From positions 6,997 to 70,996 of the forward strand of contig JBKHBO010000004.1 in assembly GCA_046542315.1 (NCBI GenBank): a DNA stretch of 64,000 nucleotides, read 5' to 3'. Source of the stretch: PWPR01 sp046542315. GTDB taxonomy: Bacteria; Bacillota; UBA994; PWPR01. The position numbers were made by a program, and so were the translations under genes. The notes beneath the pieces were generated by a model. That model made no database searches and was not told the origin of the DNA. It was given only the letters and a program-made list of their open reading frames with translations. Of this stretch, positions 36,738-46,364 are shown one piece after another; position 1 is the stretch's first letter, and every line of letters starts with the position of its first letter.

Positions 36738-37370
36738 ATGGCAACAGAGGCATTAACATTAAAAGGCGATAAACAAGGATTGAAAATATTAATAAATGGC
36801 ACTTTTACTGAACAAGAAATATTAGATAATTTGAATAAGAAACTTAGTGAAAATGCTAACTTTTTTAAAAATTCAGAAGTTTTCATTATTAGTAGTACAA
36901 TAGAGAAGATTAATTATGAATTTTATAAAAAGATTAAAGATATTTTAGAAAAAGAGTTAAAACTAAAAGTAAAATCAACATACAAATCTTATAAAAATGA
37001 ATTAGCAGAAGAAGAAACAGAATTATTAAAAACTGAATTTATTATAGGTAGTGTTAGATCTGGACAGTTTATGGAAGTATCTGGTCATATCGTAATTACA
37101 GGTGATGTCAATGCCGGTGCACAAGTTCACGCTGACGGCAATATTATTGTAATGGGTGTAATTAGAGGAACTGTTCATGCTGGATATTCAGGTAATAAAA
37201 GTGCAATAATAGCTTGTAGTAAGTTTAGAGCACCACAAGCTCAAATCAGAATATCTAATCTAATAGTTTTTAAAAGTGATGATGACAAGAATGTAAGTGA
37301 TGATTTAGAAATAGCACATATTGAAAATAATAAAATAGTGCTATTAAGTAAAGATAAAAAGTTTACGTAA
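36738..37370 (+). CDS. minC: Septum site-determining protein MinC
   Basis: 210 aa. N-terminal FtsZ-inhibiting domain and C-terminal beta-helix (SGHIVITGDVNAGAQVHADGN...VMGVIRGTVHAG) that binds MinD. ATG at 36738 is chosen because a GTG one codon earlier is too close to the GGAGGT site. It blocks FtsZ assembly away from mid-cell. Cotranscribed with minD and minE. Confidence 0.94.
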   Translation: MATEALTLKGDKQGLKILINGTFTEQEILDNLNKKLSENANFFKNSEVFIISSTIEKINYEFYKKIKDILEKELKLKVKSTYKSYKNELAEEETELLKTEFIIGSVRSGQFMEVSGHIVITGDVNAGAQVHADGNIIVMGVIRGTVHAGYSGNKSAIIACSKFRAPQAQIRISNLIVFKSDDDKNVSDDLEIAHIENNKIVLLSKDKKFT

Positions 37371-37387
37371 GGAGATAGAAGTTAAAT

Positions 37388-38185
37388 ATGGGAATTGTAA
37401 TAACAGTTACATCTGGAAAAGGTGGAGTTGGCAAAACTACAACAACAGCTAACATAGGTGCAGCTTTAGTTAAAAAAGGTTATAGAGTTGTACTTATTGA
37501 TGCAGATATAGGACTTAGAAATCTAGATGTAGTTTTAGGGTTGGAAAATAGAATTGTGTTTGATTTAGTGGATATAGTTGAAGGAGAGTGCCGACTAAAC
37601 TCTGCTTTAATCAGAGATAAAAAATATGAAGGATTATATTTGTTACCAGCAGCACAAACAAGAGAAAAAGATGCTGTAAATGAACAGCAGATGAAAGAAT
37701 TGACAATTGAGCTTGCGAGTGAATTTGATTTTGTAATTATTGATTGCCCTGCAGGAATTGAACAAGGCTTTAAGAATGCTTTATCTGGGGCAGATCAAGT
37801 TTTAATAGTGACTACACCTGAGGTAAGTGCAGTTAGAGATGCAGACCGTGTAATTGGACTAGTAGAATCTAAAGGAATAAATAATATAGGATTAATTGTA
37901 AACAGATTGAGACCTGAAATGGTTGAACGTGGTGATATGCTAAGTGTTGAAGATATTTGCGATATACTAGCTATTAAACTAGTAGGTGTTGTACCTGAAG
38001 ATGATAATATTGTCATCTCCACAAATAAAGGAGAACCAGTTGTAGGATCAGATGACTCTAAAGCAGGTCAAGCTCTGATTAATCTAACATCTAGGGTTTT
38101 AGGTGAAGAAGTTCCATATATCGACCTAAAAGACAAACCTAAAGGTTTTTTTGCTTCGTTACGCAGCTTGTTTGCGCAACAATAG
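37388..38185 (+). CDS. minD: Septum site-determining ATPase MinD
   Basis: 265 aa. Deviant Walker A TSGKGGVGKTTTTANIG, DADIGLRNLDVVLGLENR, DCPAGIEQGF, and a C-terminal amphipathic tail (FFASLRSLF) for membrane binding. It dimerises with ATP on the membrane and recruits MinC; MinE stimulates its ATPase. Confidence 0.97.
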   Translation: MGIVITVTSGKGGVGKTTTTANIGAALVKKGYRVVLIDADIGLRNLDVVLGLENRIVFDLVDIVEGECRLNSALIRDKKYEGLYLLPAAQTREKDAVNEQQMKELTIELASEFDFVIIDCPAGIEQGFKNALSGADQVLIVTTPEVSAVRDADRVIGLVESKGINNIGLIVNRLRPEMVERGDMLSVEDICDILAIKLVGVVPEDDNIVISTNKGEPVVGSDDSKAGQALINLTSRVLGEEVPYIDLKDKPKGFFASLRSLFAQQ

Positions 38186-38200
38186 ATAGGAGTGTTATAT

Positions 38201-38461
38201 ATGTTATTTCAATTTTTTAGAAAGAAAAAGCAAGCAAATAGTGGTAACACTGCAAAAGCAAGACTCAATAATGTTTTAATGGCTGATAGATTAAAAGTTT
38301 CACCAGAAGTTATGAATCAAATTAAAAAGAGAATTCAAGAATCTGTAGGACAATATGTAGAAATTGATATAAATGATATTGAAATGCAAGTTGAACAAAA
38401 AAGCAGTGGAGTTACATTATCTACAAAATTAGCTATAAAAGAAATTAAAAAGAAGAGATAA
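38201..38461 (+). CDS. minE: Cell division topological specificity factor MinE
   Basis: 86 aa. Amphipathic N-terminus (MLFQFFRKKK), then the MinD-contact region (ARLNNVLMADRL) and the C-terminal topological domain. ATG at 38201 lies nine bases after a TAGGAG site; an in-frame GTG at 38192 is too close to it. The presence of MinE implies a pole-to-pole oscillating Min system, rather than the DivIVA-tethered type of Bacillus. Confidence 0.92.
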   Translation: MLFQFFRKKKQANSGNTAKARLNNVLMADRLKVSPEVMNQIKKRIQESVGQYVEIDINDIEMQVEQKSSGVTLSTKLAIKEIKKKR

Positions 38462-38463
38462 AA

Positions 38464-39612
38464 GTGTTTGATTTTGATAAAAAACTATTAAAAAACTTAG
38501 ATTGGTCTTTAATAGTAATCTATGTATTGTTATCAATCATAGGTTTATTTGCTGTTGCAGCAACTACTGCTTCAGATGGAGTTTACTTTACATCGGCAGT
38601 AAAACGTCAATTGATGTGGGTGTTATTAAGTTATGGAGTAGTTGCAATTTTACTTTTTCTTGATTATAGGGTTTTTAATGAAACAGCCTATGCCTTATTA
38701 GCTGTATCTATACTGTTGCTAGTTTTTGTTTTGTTTTTTGGGCCTGAGATTAAAGGATCTAAACGGTGGATTTTTATTGGTTCATTTTCCTTACAACCAT
38801 CAGAGTTTGCAAAAATATTTTTTGTCTTAGGATTTGCAAAGTATTTAGTTAGTAAAAGGAATAATATTAACAGTATCTTTAATGTTTTAAGTGCTGTTAC
38901 TCTAGGTGCTTTACCTATAGTGCTAATCTACCTACAGCCAGACTTGGGTACATCTTTAGTATTAGTTTTTATGCTTATTGTATTATTGTTTGTAGCAGGA
39001 ATTGCTTGGAAGTATATAATTGCTACTGGAGTGGCTTCATTAGTAGCAGCACCTATAGTTTGGACATTATTAAAGGATTATCAAAGAAATAGAATTTTAA
39101 CTTTTTTTAACCCAGAATCAGATCCTTTGGGTGCAGCATATAATGTTATACAATCAAGGATAGCTATAGGTTCGGGTAATTGGGGCTTTTTATCAGAAAG
39201 TAGTACATATGTTTTCAATTTGACAGGAAAAGGAATCTTTTCAGATGATAGCATGACAAGCTTAAAATTTATCCCAGAACAATATACAGATTTTATTTTT
39301 TCTGCAATTGGTGAAGGTTTTGGATTTTTAGGAGCAGCCCTAGTAATTATTTTGATTACACTTTTAATCTATCGATCTATTAAGATTGCCATTAAAGCTA
39401 AAGATTTATATGGAGCGTATGTAGTAATTGGACTAGCGAGCATGTTCTTATTCCATAGCTTGGTTAATATTGGCATGACTATGGGATTGATGCCTGTGAC
39501 AGGTTTGCCTTTGCCATTTATAAGCTTAGGTGGATCTTCGTTTTTAGCAAACTCAATTGCTCTTGGAATCATATTAAACATTGGTATGAGGCACAAAAAG
39601 ATACAGTTTTAG
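38464..39612 (+). CDS. rodA: RodA/FtsW family peptidoglycan glycosyltransferase
   Basis: 382 aa with about ten membrane helices. Family motifs: GSKRWIFIGSFSLQPSEFAK, YLQPDLGTSLV, FIPEQYTDFIFSAIGEGFGFLG and PVTGLPLPFISLGGSS. It polymerises lipid II and works with PBP2. GTG start three bases after minE. The shape-gene context favours RodA over FtsW. Confidence 0.93.
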   Translation: MFDFDKKLLKNLDWSLIVIYVLLSIIGLFAVAATTASDGVYFTSAVKRQLMWVLLSYGVVAILLFLDYRVFNETAYALLAVSILLLVFVLFFGPEIKGSKRWIFIGSFSLQPSEFAKIFFVLGFAKYLVSKRNNINSIFNVLSAVTLGALPIVLIYLQPDLGTSLVLVFMLIVLLFVAGIAWKYIIATGVASLVAAPIVWTLLKDYQRNRILTFFNPESDPLGAAYNVIQSRIAIGSGNWGFLSESSTYVFNLTGKGIFSDDSMTSLKFIPEQYTDFIFSAIGEGFGFLGAALVIILITLLIYRSIKIAIKAKDLYGAYVVIGLASMFLFHSLVNIGMTMGLMPVTGLPLPFISLGGSSFLANSIALGIILNIGMRHKKIQF

Positions 39613-39641
39613 AAAGATATTATGAGGATGGAGAATTATTG

Positions 39642-41471
39642 ATGGAAAAAGAAATTACTAAATTATTAAATGAAATTAGAAGTCCAGCTAGATACTCTGG
39701 ACATGAAGTTAATTCAGTCCACAAAAACTTCAATGAAATACAAATAAAATTTGCACTAGCTTTCCCAGATGTTTATGAAATAGGAATGTCTTATCCAGGA
39801 TTTCAAATACTATATAATCTTTTGAATAGTCAAGAAGATGTCTTAGCTTCTAGAGTTTTTGCACCTCATTTTGATTTAGAAGAAAAGCTAATTGAACAAA
39901 ATTTACCATTATTTTGTTTAGAATATTGGAAACCATTGGCTGAATATGACTTTTTAGGATTTAGTTTACAGTATGAAATGAGCTTTCCAACAATAATTAA
40001 TATGCTAAAGCTAGCAAAATTGCCATTAAAAGCAAAAGATAGGGATGATTCTGCTCCAATAGTTATAGGTGGAGGGCCTTGTGCCTTTAATCCTGAGCCT
40101 ATAGCCCCTTTTTTTGATATAATAGTATTAGGTGAAGCAGAAGAAGTATTAATAGAGATTCTAAATATATATAAACTACATAAAAAAGGTAGTTATTCTA
40201 AAGAAAAATATCTAGAAGAGATCAAAGACATACAAGGAGTATATATACCAAAGCACTTTGAGTTTAAATATAATGAAGACTCAACTATTTCAAGTATTAA
40301 GTCAAAAGCAGGCAAAGATAGAGTTAAAAAAAGATTTATCAAAGATCTTAATAAGATTGATTATCCTACAAACCCTATAATACCTTACATTGATATTCCT
40401 CATGAAAGAATGGTTTTAGAAGTTTTTAGAGGTTGTTTACGGGGATGCAGATTCTGTCAAGCAGGGTTTATATACAGGCCAGTAAGAGAACGCGATGTAG
40501 ATACATTACAAAGCCAAGCTAAAGATGTATATAAAAATACAGGCTATGATGAGATATCTCTAATGTCATTAAGTACAGGTGATTACTCGCAAATAACACC
40601 TCTTCTAAAGCACTTAAATAAAGACTTTGAGGATAAACATGTTAGTATTTCATTACCGTCTCTAAGAGTGGATTCTTATGATATTGAGTTAGCAAAAGAA
40701 ATTCAAAAAGTTAGAAAAACAGGCTTAACACTAGCCCCAGAAGCAGGGACTCAGAGAATGAGAAACTTTATAAACAAGCAAGTAACTGAAAAGGACCTAA
40801 TAGACACAGTAAAAGCTGCAGTTGAAAATGGATGGAGTAGAGGTAAGTTATATTTTATGATTGGACTACCTACCGAAAAAGAAGAAGATTTATTAGCAAT
40901 TGTAGATTTAGCAGAAAAAGTAGCCAGACTTGGAAAAAATGGACCTATGCAAGTTACGATTAGTGTTGCAGGATTTGTTCCCAAGCCACATACCCCTTTT
41001 CAATGGGTAAAACAAAATACTATAGAGGAATTAAAGGAAAAACAACAGTTAATATTAGCTAATCTTAAGAGAAAAAGATACATCAAATTTAACTATCACG
41101 ATGCCTATGTCAGTCATATAGAAGGAGTTTTGGCTAGAGGAGATAGGAGATTAGCCGATGTGATGGAAAAAGTAGTAGAAAATGGTGCAAGACTTGATAG
41201 TTGGGATGAGTTTTTTAACTATCAAAGATGGAAAGATGCATTTATTGAGTGTGGATTAGATGAACATTTTTATGCAAATAGAACTAGAAGCAAAGATGAA
41301 ATTATGCCTTGGGATCATTTAGATAGTGGAGTAGATAAAAAATTTTTGTGGGATGAATATAATAAGGCATTAAATGAAGAAGTAACACCAGATTGTCGCG
41401 ATGAGGGTTGTACTTTTTGCGGGGTTTGTCCAAGTTTAAGTGTAGTTACAAAACTTGCAAAGGAAATATAA
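39642..41471 (+). CDS. TIGR03960-type radical SAM protein
   Basis: 609 aa. Radical SAM cluster motif GCLRGCRFCQAGF (CxxxCxxC), with an N-terminal region resembling B12-binding radical SAM proteins and a C-terminal cysteine patch (CRDEGCTFCGVC). The family is widespread in Firmicutes just upstream of the DUF2344 gene and rng; its reaction is not established. ATG at 39642, eight bases after GGAG, is preferred to a TTG one codon earlier. Confidence 0.9.
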   Translation: MEKEITKLLNEIRSPARYSGHEVNSVHKNFNEIQIKFALAFPDVYEIGMSYPGFQILYNLLNSQEDVLASRVFAPHFDLEEKLIEQNLPLFCLEYWKPLAEYDFLGFSLQYEMSFPTIINMLKLAKLPLKAKDRDDSAPIVIGGGPCAFNPEPIAPFFDIIVLGEAEEVLIEILNIYKLHKKGSYSKEKYLEEIKDIQGVYIPKHFEFKYNEDSTISSIKSKAGKDRVKKRFIKDLNKIDYPTNPIIPYIDIPHERMVLEVFRGCLRGCRFCQAGFIYRPVRERDVDTLQSQAKDVYKNTGYDEISLMSLSTGDYSQITPLLKHLNKDFEDKHVSISLPSLRVDSYDIELAKEIQKVRKTGLTLAPEAGTQRMRNFINKQVTEKDLIDTVKAAVENGWSRGKLYFMIGLPTEKEEDLLAIVDLAEKVARLGKNGPMQVTISVAGFVPKPHTPFQWVKQNTIEELKEKQQLILANLKRKRYIKFNYHDAYVSHIEGVLARGDRRLADVMEKVVENGARLDSWDEFFNYQRWKDAFIECGLDEHFYANRTRSKDEIMPWDHLDSGVDKKFLWDEYNKALNEEVTPDCRDEGCTFCGVCPSLSVVTKLAKEI

Positions 41472-41473
41472 AG

Positions 41474-42160
41474 ATGAGATATTGGATTAAATTTAGTAAA
41501 AAAGGAAAGCAAAAATATATCTCACACAGAGATATGCATAAAGTTATTAATAGAATTATTATTAGGGCCCAAATGCCTGTTGCTTATAGCGAAGGATATA
41601 ACCCACATCAAAAGATATCGTTTTCTAGTCCCTTAGAACTCGGTGTTGAAAGTTTAGCGGAATATTTAGATCTTGAACTAACCAAAGAGATGTTACCAAA
41701 TAAGATTGTAGAGATACTAAACGCTAATTCAACTAAAGGCATTGAGTTTTATAAAGCAAAAGAACATGTAATAGGCGCACCAAAACTAATGGCTTGGATA
41801 GAAACTGCTGACTATATTGTCACTGATATCGAAGATAATAAGATTGATGAGTTAAAATTAGCGATAGGAAAAATTTTAGAAAGAGAAGAAATTATAGTTG
41901 AGAAAAGAAGAAGAAGGCGAGTTATTAAGATTAATATTCGAAGTTATATACATAATATAGAACTAAAAGATAATCAACTCTCAGTTAGATTGCAAACTGG
42001 GCAAAGAGGAAATTTTAAAATTAGTCAATTTACTGAAATTTTTAATCGTATCAGTGGATTTAATCTTAACAGCTACAGGATTTTGAAAACTGAAATGTAT
42101 GGCCAAAATTTAGGGCAATATATTGCACCCTTTGAACTTCTTAATCAACTTAGAAATTAA
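41474..42160 (+). CDS. TIGR03936 / DUF2344 family protein
   Basis: 228 aa. Opens with MRYWIKFSKKGKQKYISHRD and AYSEGYNPHQKISFSSPLELGVES, the hallmarks of this family, which is nearly always next to or fused with the upstream radical SAM protein. Function unknown, presumably with that protein in RNA or ribosome modification (inference). Begins two bases after the radical SAM gene. Confidence 0.9.
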   Translation: MRYWIKFSKKGKQKYISHRDMHKVINRIIIRAQMPVAYSEGYNPHQKISFSSPLELGVESLAEYLDLELTKEMLPNKIVEILNANSTKGIEFYKAKEHVIGAPKLMAWIETADYIVTDIEDNKIDELKLAIGKILEREEIIVEKRRRRRVIKINIRSYIHNIELKDNQLSVRLQTGQRGNFKISQFTEIFNRISGFNLNSYRILKTEMYGQNLGQYIAPFELLNQLRN

Positions 42161-42172
42161 GGAGGGAATTTT

Positions 42173-43861
42173 TTGCCAGGTGAAATTATTGTAAACGTAA
42201 CCCCAAGAGAGATAAGATTGGCATTGATGCAAAATGGCGAATTGCAAGAAATTTATTTTGAAAATGCTGATCATCATAGAATAGCAGGAAATATTTATAA
42301 AGGAAAAGTAACAAACGTACTACCAGGTATGCAAGCAGCATTTGTTGATATTGGACTTGAAAAGAATGCATATCTATATGTCACAAATGCATTAACTATG
42401 AATACAGTTATTAATGGCGTTAGAAAAAAAAGAAATAAAAGAAAGAAAATTAACCAATTGCTTCATCCTAACCAAGATGTAATTGTACAAATTACTAAAG
42501 AGCCTATTGGAACTAAAGGAGCTAGAGTCAATTCTAAAATATCATTACCAGGAAGATATTTAGTACTAACTCCACTTGAGAAGAAAATAGGAGTCTCTCA
42601 AAGAATAAAGGATAGCAAAGAAAGAGCAAGATTAAGAAAAATTGGAGACAAGATATCAAAAAAAGATGTAGGACTGATCATTAGAACAGCTGCTGAGGGA
42701 ATTAGTGAACATAAAATTAGACAAGATTATACATTCTTAATTAATTTATGGAAGAAAATTAAGATTAAAGCAGTAAAAACTAAAGCTCCAGTATTACTTC
42801 ATGAAGACGCAGACCTAATTTTTAGAGCTGTGAGAGATCTTTTCGATGGTGATATTGAAAATTTCCATGTTGATAATAGAGAGGTATACCAAAGAGTTGT
42901 ATCTATAGTAAAAGATTTAGCCCCAGAAGCAAAAGATAATATTCATTTATATAAAAAGAAAAGAAACATATTTGATGTATTTGGTGTTGAAAGTGAGATT
43001 AATAAAGCACTAAAAAGAAAAGTTTGGCTCAAATGCGGTGGCCACTTAATTATAGATAGAACAGAAGCAATGACAGTTATTGATGTAAATACGGGTAAAT
43101 ACGTTGGAAAAAACGATTTGTCTGATACAGTTTTAAAAACAAATTTAGAGGCAGCTGAAGAAGTAGCCAGACAATTGAGACTTAGAGATATTGGTGGAAT
43201 TATTATTGTAGATTTCATTGATATGACTACTAGGAAAAACCAAACAAAAGTAATAGAAGCTTTAGAAGAAGCATTCTTGAAAGATAGAGCAAAGCCTACT
43301 GTTTTAGATATTACAAAGCTAGGTTTGATTGAGATTACAAGAAAGAAAGTGAGTTCTGGCTTATCAGATATAATGCAAAAAGAATGCCCATATTGTGAGG
43401 GAACGGGTAGAGTAGTTTCTGAAGAAGCAATTGGCACATATTTAGAAAACGAGATTAAAAACTACTTTAGAACATACACACCAGAAGCAATACTAATAGA
43501 AGTTAATCCGTTAGTTGCAGCAGTATTAATAGGCTCTGGTGGCTCTAACCTTCAAAGATTAGAGCGAGAAGTTGGAGGAACTATTTATGTAAGAGGTGCT
43601 GAAAATAGACATGTAAGCGAGTGGAAAATTGTCAGCTCAGGCACATCTGAGAGTGTGCAAGCCAAAGCACTTCCTGTGAATAAAGGAGATGTTTTAACGA
43701 TATTAGTAGAAGAGAAACACCAATCTAATGAAAATATTGGAATAGCTAGAGTAAATGGTTATGTACTGCAAATTCCTAATGCAGGAGATCAAGTTGGTGA
43801 AAGAGTTAGAATAGAAATAGAAGAAACTCACAGGACATATGCGATAACTAAAATTATCTAA
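42173..43861 (+). CDS. rng: Ribonuclease G/E family endoribonuclease
   Basis: 562 aa. S1-like domain near the N-terminus (GNIYKGKVTNVLPGMQAAFVDIG), catalytic core with DRTEAMTVIDVNTG and the zinc-link motif ECPYCEGTG. No long C-terminal scaffold, so RNase G-like; the C-terminal ~90 residues form a TRAM-like domain. TTG start with a strong AAGGAGGG site. It processes rRNA and degrades mRNA. Precedes the rplU operon. Confidence 0.94.
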   Translation: MPGEIIVNVTPREIRLALMQNGELQEIYFENADHHRIAGNIYKGKVTNVLPGMQAAFVDIGLEKNAYLYVTNALTMNTVINGVRKKRNKRKKINQLLHPNQDVIVQITKEPIGTKGARVNSKISLPGRYLVLTPLEKKIGVSQRIKDSKERARLRKIGDKISKKDVGLIIRTAAEGISEHKIRQDYTFLINLWKKIKIKAVKTKAPVLLHEDADLIFRAVRDLFDGDIENFHVDNREVYQRVVSIVKDLAPEAKDNIHLYKKKRNIFDVFGVESEINKALKRKVWLKCGGHLIIDRTEAMTVIDVNTGKYVGKNDLSDTVLKTNLEAAEEVARQLRLRDIGGIIIVDFIDMTTRKNQTKVIEALEEAFLKDRAKPTVLDITKLGLIEITRKKVSSGLSDIMQKECPYCEGTGRVVSEEAIGTYLENEIKNYFRTYTPEAILIEVNPLVAAVLIGSGGSNLQRLEREVGGTIYVRGAENRHVSEWKIVSSGTSESVQAKALPVNKGDVLTILVEEKHQSNENIGIARVNGYVLQIPNAGDQVGERVRIEIEETHRTYAITKII

Positions 43862-43868
43862 AAAACGC

Positions 43869-43897
43869 TTGCTTTTTAAGCAATTTACTGCTAATAT
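43869..43897 (+). promoter_or_regulatory. Promoter of the rplU operon
   Basis: TTGCTT, 17 bases, TAATAT preceded by TGC (extended -10). The -35 is part of a small TTGCT/AGCAA hairpin that may weakly end rng transcription. Confidence 0.5.
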
Positions 43898-43902
43898 AAA
43901 CA

Positions 43903-43985
43903 GTCGTAGTGCTTGGTCAAAACCGTTCGGTTTGGGTGAGTCAAAAATGCTCTTGAAAGCTACCTAAAGGCGGCGAGTCTAAGAC
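43903..43985 (+). promoter_or_regulatory. Ribosomal protein L21 leader
   Basis: Structured leader just upstream of rplU with an AAACCG-TT-CGGTTT hairpin (about 43920-43933) followed by conserved-looking GAGTCAAAAATGCTC and GGCGGCGAGTCTAAGACAAGGAGG. Position and pattern fit the known L21 leader of low-GC Gram-positives, thought to sense L21 for feedback control. Confidence 0.7.
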
Positions 43986-43999
43986 AAGGAGGTGCAAGC

Positions 44000-44311
44000 A
44001 TGTACGCTATAGTCGAAGCTAGTGGAACACAACATAAAGTTGCAGTTGGTGATGTGGTTAAAATGCAATTACTTCATGCCGAAGAAGGCAGTGAAGTAAC
44101 TATGGATAAAGTTTTAATGATTAGTAATGATGGAGATTTAAAAGTAGGAAATCCATATTTAGAAAATGCAAAAGTTAAGGCAAAAGTAGTTGAGAATGGT
44201 AAAGATAAGAAAGTTATTATTTTCAAATATAAGCCTAAAAAAGATTACAGACGTAAGCAAGGTCATCGTCAACCGTATACAATGATCGAAATTACAGAAA
44301 TAATTAGTTAA
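44000..44311 (+). CDS. rplU: 50S ribosomal protein L21
   Basis: 103 aa. MYAIVEASGTQHKVAVGDVV at the start and KYKPKKDYRRKQGHRQPYT near the end are diagnostic. It binds 23S rRNA and L20. Strong AAGGAGGTG site. First gene of rplU-prp-rpmA, preceded by the L21 leader. Confidence 0.97.
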   Translation: MYAIVEASGTQHKVAVGDVVKMQLLHAEEGSEVTMDKVLMISNDGDLKVGNPYLENAKVKAKVVENGKDKKVIIFKYKPKKDYRRKQGHRQPYTMIEITEIIS

Positions 44312-44315
44312 CAAT

Positions 44316-44651
44316 ATGATTAGAGCTATTTTCTGGGATACTTCAAAAAACAAGCACATCGAAAAGTTTCAAATTGAAGGTCATGCAGATTATGCTGAAT
44401 ACGGACAAGACATTGTATGTGCTGCAGTCTCGGCTCTTACAATAACTATTATTAATGCTATGACAGAAATTTTAAAAGTTTCTGTTGAGTATACTGAACA
44501 AGATGGTAATATAATATGTGAAATACCATCACTAAATAATGATGAAAAGAATTCAAAAATACAATTATTAGCTCATACTTTATTAATGGGATTAGAAGAT
44601 ATAGCTAATGAATATACTGATAGTATTGAAATTAAAACTATCACCAAATAA
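44316..44651 (+). CDS. prp: Ribosomal-processing cysteine protease Prp
   Basis: 111 aa. The catalytic His and Cys are visible in EGHADYAEYGQDIVCAAVSAL (His22, Cys34). In Firmicutes Prp removes the N-terminal extension of ribosomal protein L27, a step shown to be essential in Staphylococcus. Lies between rplU and rpmA. The L27 protein encoded next carries the matching extension. Confidence 0.94.
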   Translation: MIRAIFWDTSKNKHIEKFQIEGHADYAEYGQDIVCAAVSALTITIINAMTEILKVSVEYTEQDGNIICEIPSLNNDEKNSKIQLLAHTLLMGLEDIANEYTDSIEIKTITK

Positions 44652-44668
44652 ATCAGGAGGTGAATTCC

Positions 44669-44962
44669 ATGATTAGAATGAATCTTCAGTTGTTCGCTCA
44701 CAAAAAAGGTGTAGGAAGTTCTAGAAACGGTAGAGACAGTAATGCTAAACGCTTAGGCGTTAAAAGACATGATGGTCAATTTGTAAATGCTGGTTCAATT
44801 TTAGTTAGACAAAGAGGTACAAAGTTCCATCCAGGTCATAATGTAGGACGTGGTGGAGACGATACTTTATTTGCTAAAATAGAAGGCGTTGTGGCATTTG
44901 AGCATATGGGTAAAAAAAGAAAAAAGGTATCAATTTTGCCAGTTGAATATATTGCTGACTAA
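44669..44962 (+). CDS. rpmA: 50S ribosomal protein L27 with Prp-cleaved N-terminal extension
   Basis: 97 aa. Core begins AHKKGVGSSRNGRDSNAKRLG. The preceding residues MIRMNLQLF form the extension, and LQLF/AHKKG is the expected Prp cut site. Removal exposes the N-terminus that reaches the peptidyl-transferase centre. ATG at 44669, eight bases after AGGAGG, fits; the upstream GTG overlaps the ribosome site. Confidence 0.96.
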   Translation: MIRMNLQLFAHKKGVGSSRNGRDSNAKRLGVKRHDGQFVNAGSILVRQRGTKFHPGHNVGRGGDDTLFAKIEGVVAFEHMGKKRKKVSILPVEYIAD

Positions 44963-44967
44963 CAATA

Positions 44968-44996
44968 AAACTTCCGGATATCCGGAAGTTTTTTGA
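44968..44996 (+). terminator. Terminator after rpmA
   Basis: Perfect 22-base palindrome AACTTCCGGAT/ATCCGGAAGTT followed by TTTT. Confidence 0.92.
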
Positions 44997-45067
44997 TTAA
45001 AGTTAACTTTATAAATATAAAAATTCATATTATACTATTTTTAGTAGTTATTAAGGAGGCTTATCTA

Positions 45068-46354
45068 ATGTTTATAGATAAAGCACGTATAAAAGTTATA
45101 GGTGGAAATGGTGGAGACGGTGTCGTTGCTTTTAGGAGAGAAAAATACGTTCCACATGGTGGTCCATCCGGAGGTAGAGGTGGAGACGGTGGTTCTGTTA
45201 TAATTGAAGTTGATAAAGGTCTTAGAACATTAATTGATTTACAATATAATAAAGTGTATAAAGCTGAAAGAGGTTATCATGGTGAAGGTTCTAATAAAAA
45301 CGGACGTAGTGGTGAAGATATTACTATAAAAGTTCCGCCTGGAACAAGCATTTATGATGATGACAGTGGAGATTTTTTAGCAGACTTAACAGTACACGGT
45401 CAAAAATTTTACGCTGCAGAAGGCGGAAAAGGTGGCCGTAGCAATACTAGTTTTACTACCTCTGTACGACGCGCACCAAACATTGCTGAGAATGGAATGC
45501 CTGGAGAACAAAGAAATTTAAGACTAGAGTTAAAGCTTTTAGCAGACGTAGGATTAGTTGGATATCCTAATGTAGGTAAATCTACTTTATTGTCTGTTGT
45601 ATCAGCAGCAAAACCAAAGATTGCAGGGTATCATTTTACTACTTTGAAGCCTATGCTTGGAACAGTTTATCTAGATTTTGGCGAGAGTTTTGTTATAGCA
45701 GATCTACCAGGTCTTATTGAAGGAGCTGCACAAGGCCAAGGTTTAGGGCATGAGTTTTTAAGACATGTTGAAAGGACCAAGGTCTTAATACATGTAATTG
45801 ATGTATCTGGTTTTGAAGGAAGAGATCCAATTAATGATTTCCATGATATTAATAATGAACTTATTTCTTATAGAGAAGATTTGAGTAAATTACCACAAAT
45901 AATTGCTCTAAATAAGTTTGATTTAATTAATGAAAAAGAATTAGTACAAGATGTAATTGACTATTTTGAAAATTTAGGGCATGAAGTATTTCTTATTTCA
46001 GCTGTGACTGGTTATAATACCAAGGAACTTATGAGGCAAGCTTACGTCTCATTAGAAGAAGCAAATGAAAAAGAAACGGATAAAGAACCCGTTGAAATGG
46101 TCATTAGAGCACCTAAATTACTAGATGAAGGCTTTGAAATTACATTAGTTGACGATATCTTTGTTATTAGTGGTGAAATACCAAAAAGATTAGCTAATGT
46201 AACTGACTTTGCAAGTAAAGAATCACTTTATAGATTCCAAGGTTTATTGAAAAAGTATGGTATTATAAAGGAGTTAGAAAAAATGGGAGTCAAAGAAGGA
46301 GATACTATTCGATTTGATAATATTATGTTTGAATACTTCCCAGACTCTAAGTAA
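45068..46354 (+). CDS. obg: GTPase Obg (CgtA)
   Basis: 428 aa. Glycine-rich Obg domain (GGNGGDGVVAFRREKYVPHGGPSGGRGG), G domain with GYPNVGKSTLLS and DLPGLIEGA, and the Gram-positive OCT domain at the C-terminus. Acts in 50S assembly and stress or ppGpp signalling. The frame is open further upstream but TAAGGAGG places the start at 45068. Confidence 0.96.
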   Translation: MFIDKARIKVIGGNGGDGVVAFRREKYVPHGGPSGGRGGDGGSVIIEVDKGLRTLIDLQYNKVYKAERGYHGEGSNKNGRSGEDITIKVPPGTSIYDDDSGDFLADLTVHGQKFYAAEGGKGGRSNTSFTTSVRRAPNIAENGMPGEQRNLRLELKLLADVGLVGYPNVGKSTLLSVVSAAKPKIAGYHFTTLKPMLGTVYLDFGESFVIADLPGLIEGAAQGQGLGHEFLRHVERTKVLIHVIDVSGFEGRDPINDFHDINNELISYREDLSKLPQIIALNKFDLINEKELVQDVIDYFENLGHEVFLISAVTGYNTKELMRQAYVSLEEANEKETDKEPVEMVIRAPKLLDEGFEITLVDDIFVISGEIPKRLANVTDFASKESLYRFQGLLKKYGIIKELEKMGVKEGDTIRFDNIMFEYFPDSK

Positions 46355-46364
46355 GGAGTAGTAC

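Noticed and set aside
40751..40984. Minus-strand ORFs inside housekeeping genes (many, here one example)
   Set aside because: Antisense shadows of well-identified genes, without ribosome sites or family features.
44969..44990. Perfect 22-base palindrome as an operator
   Set aside because: It is followed by a T-run directly after rpmA and is a standard terminator.
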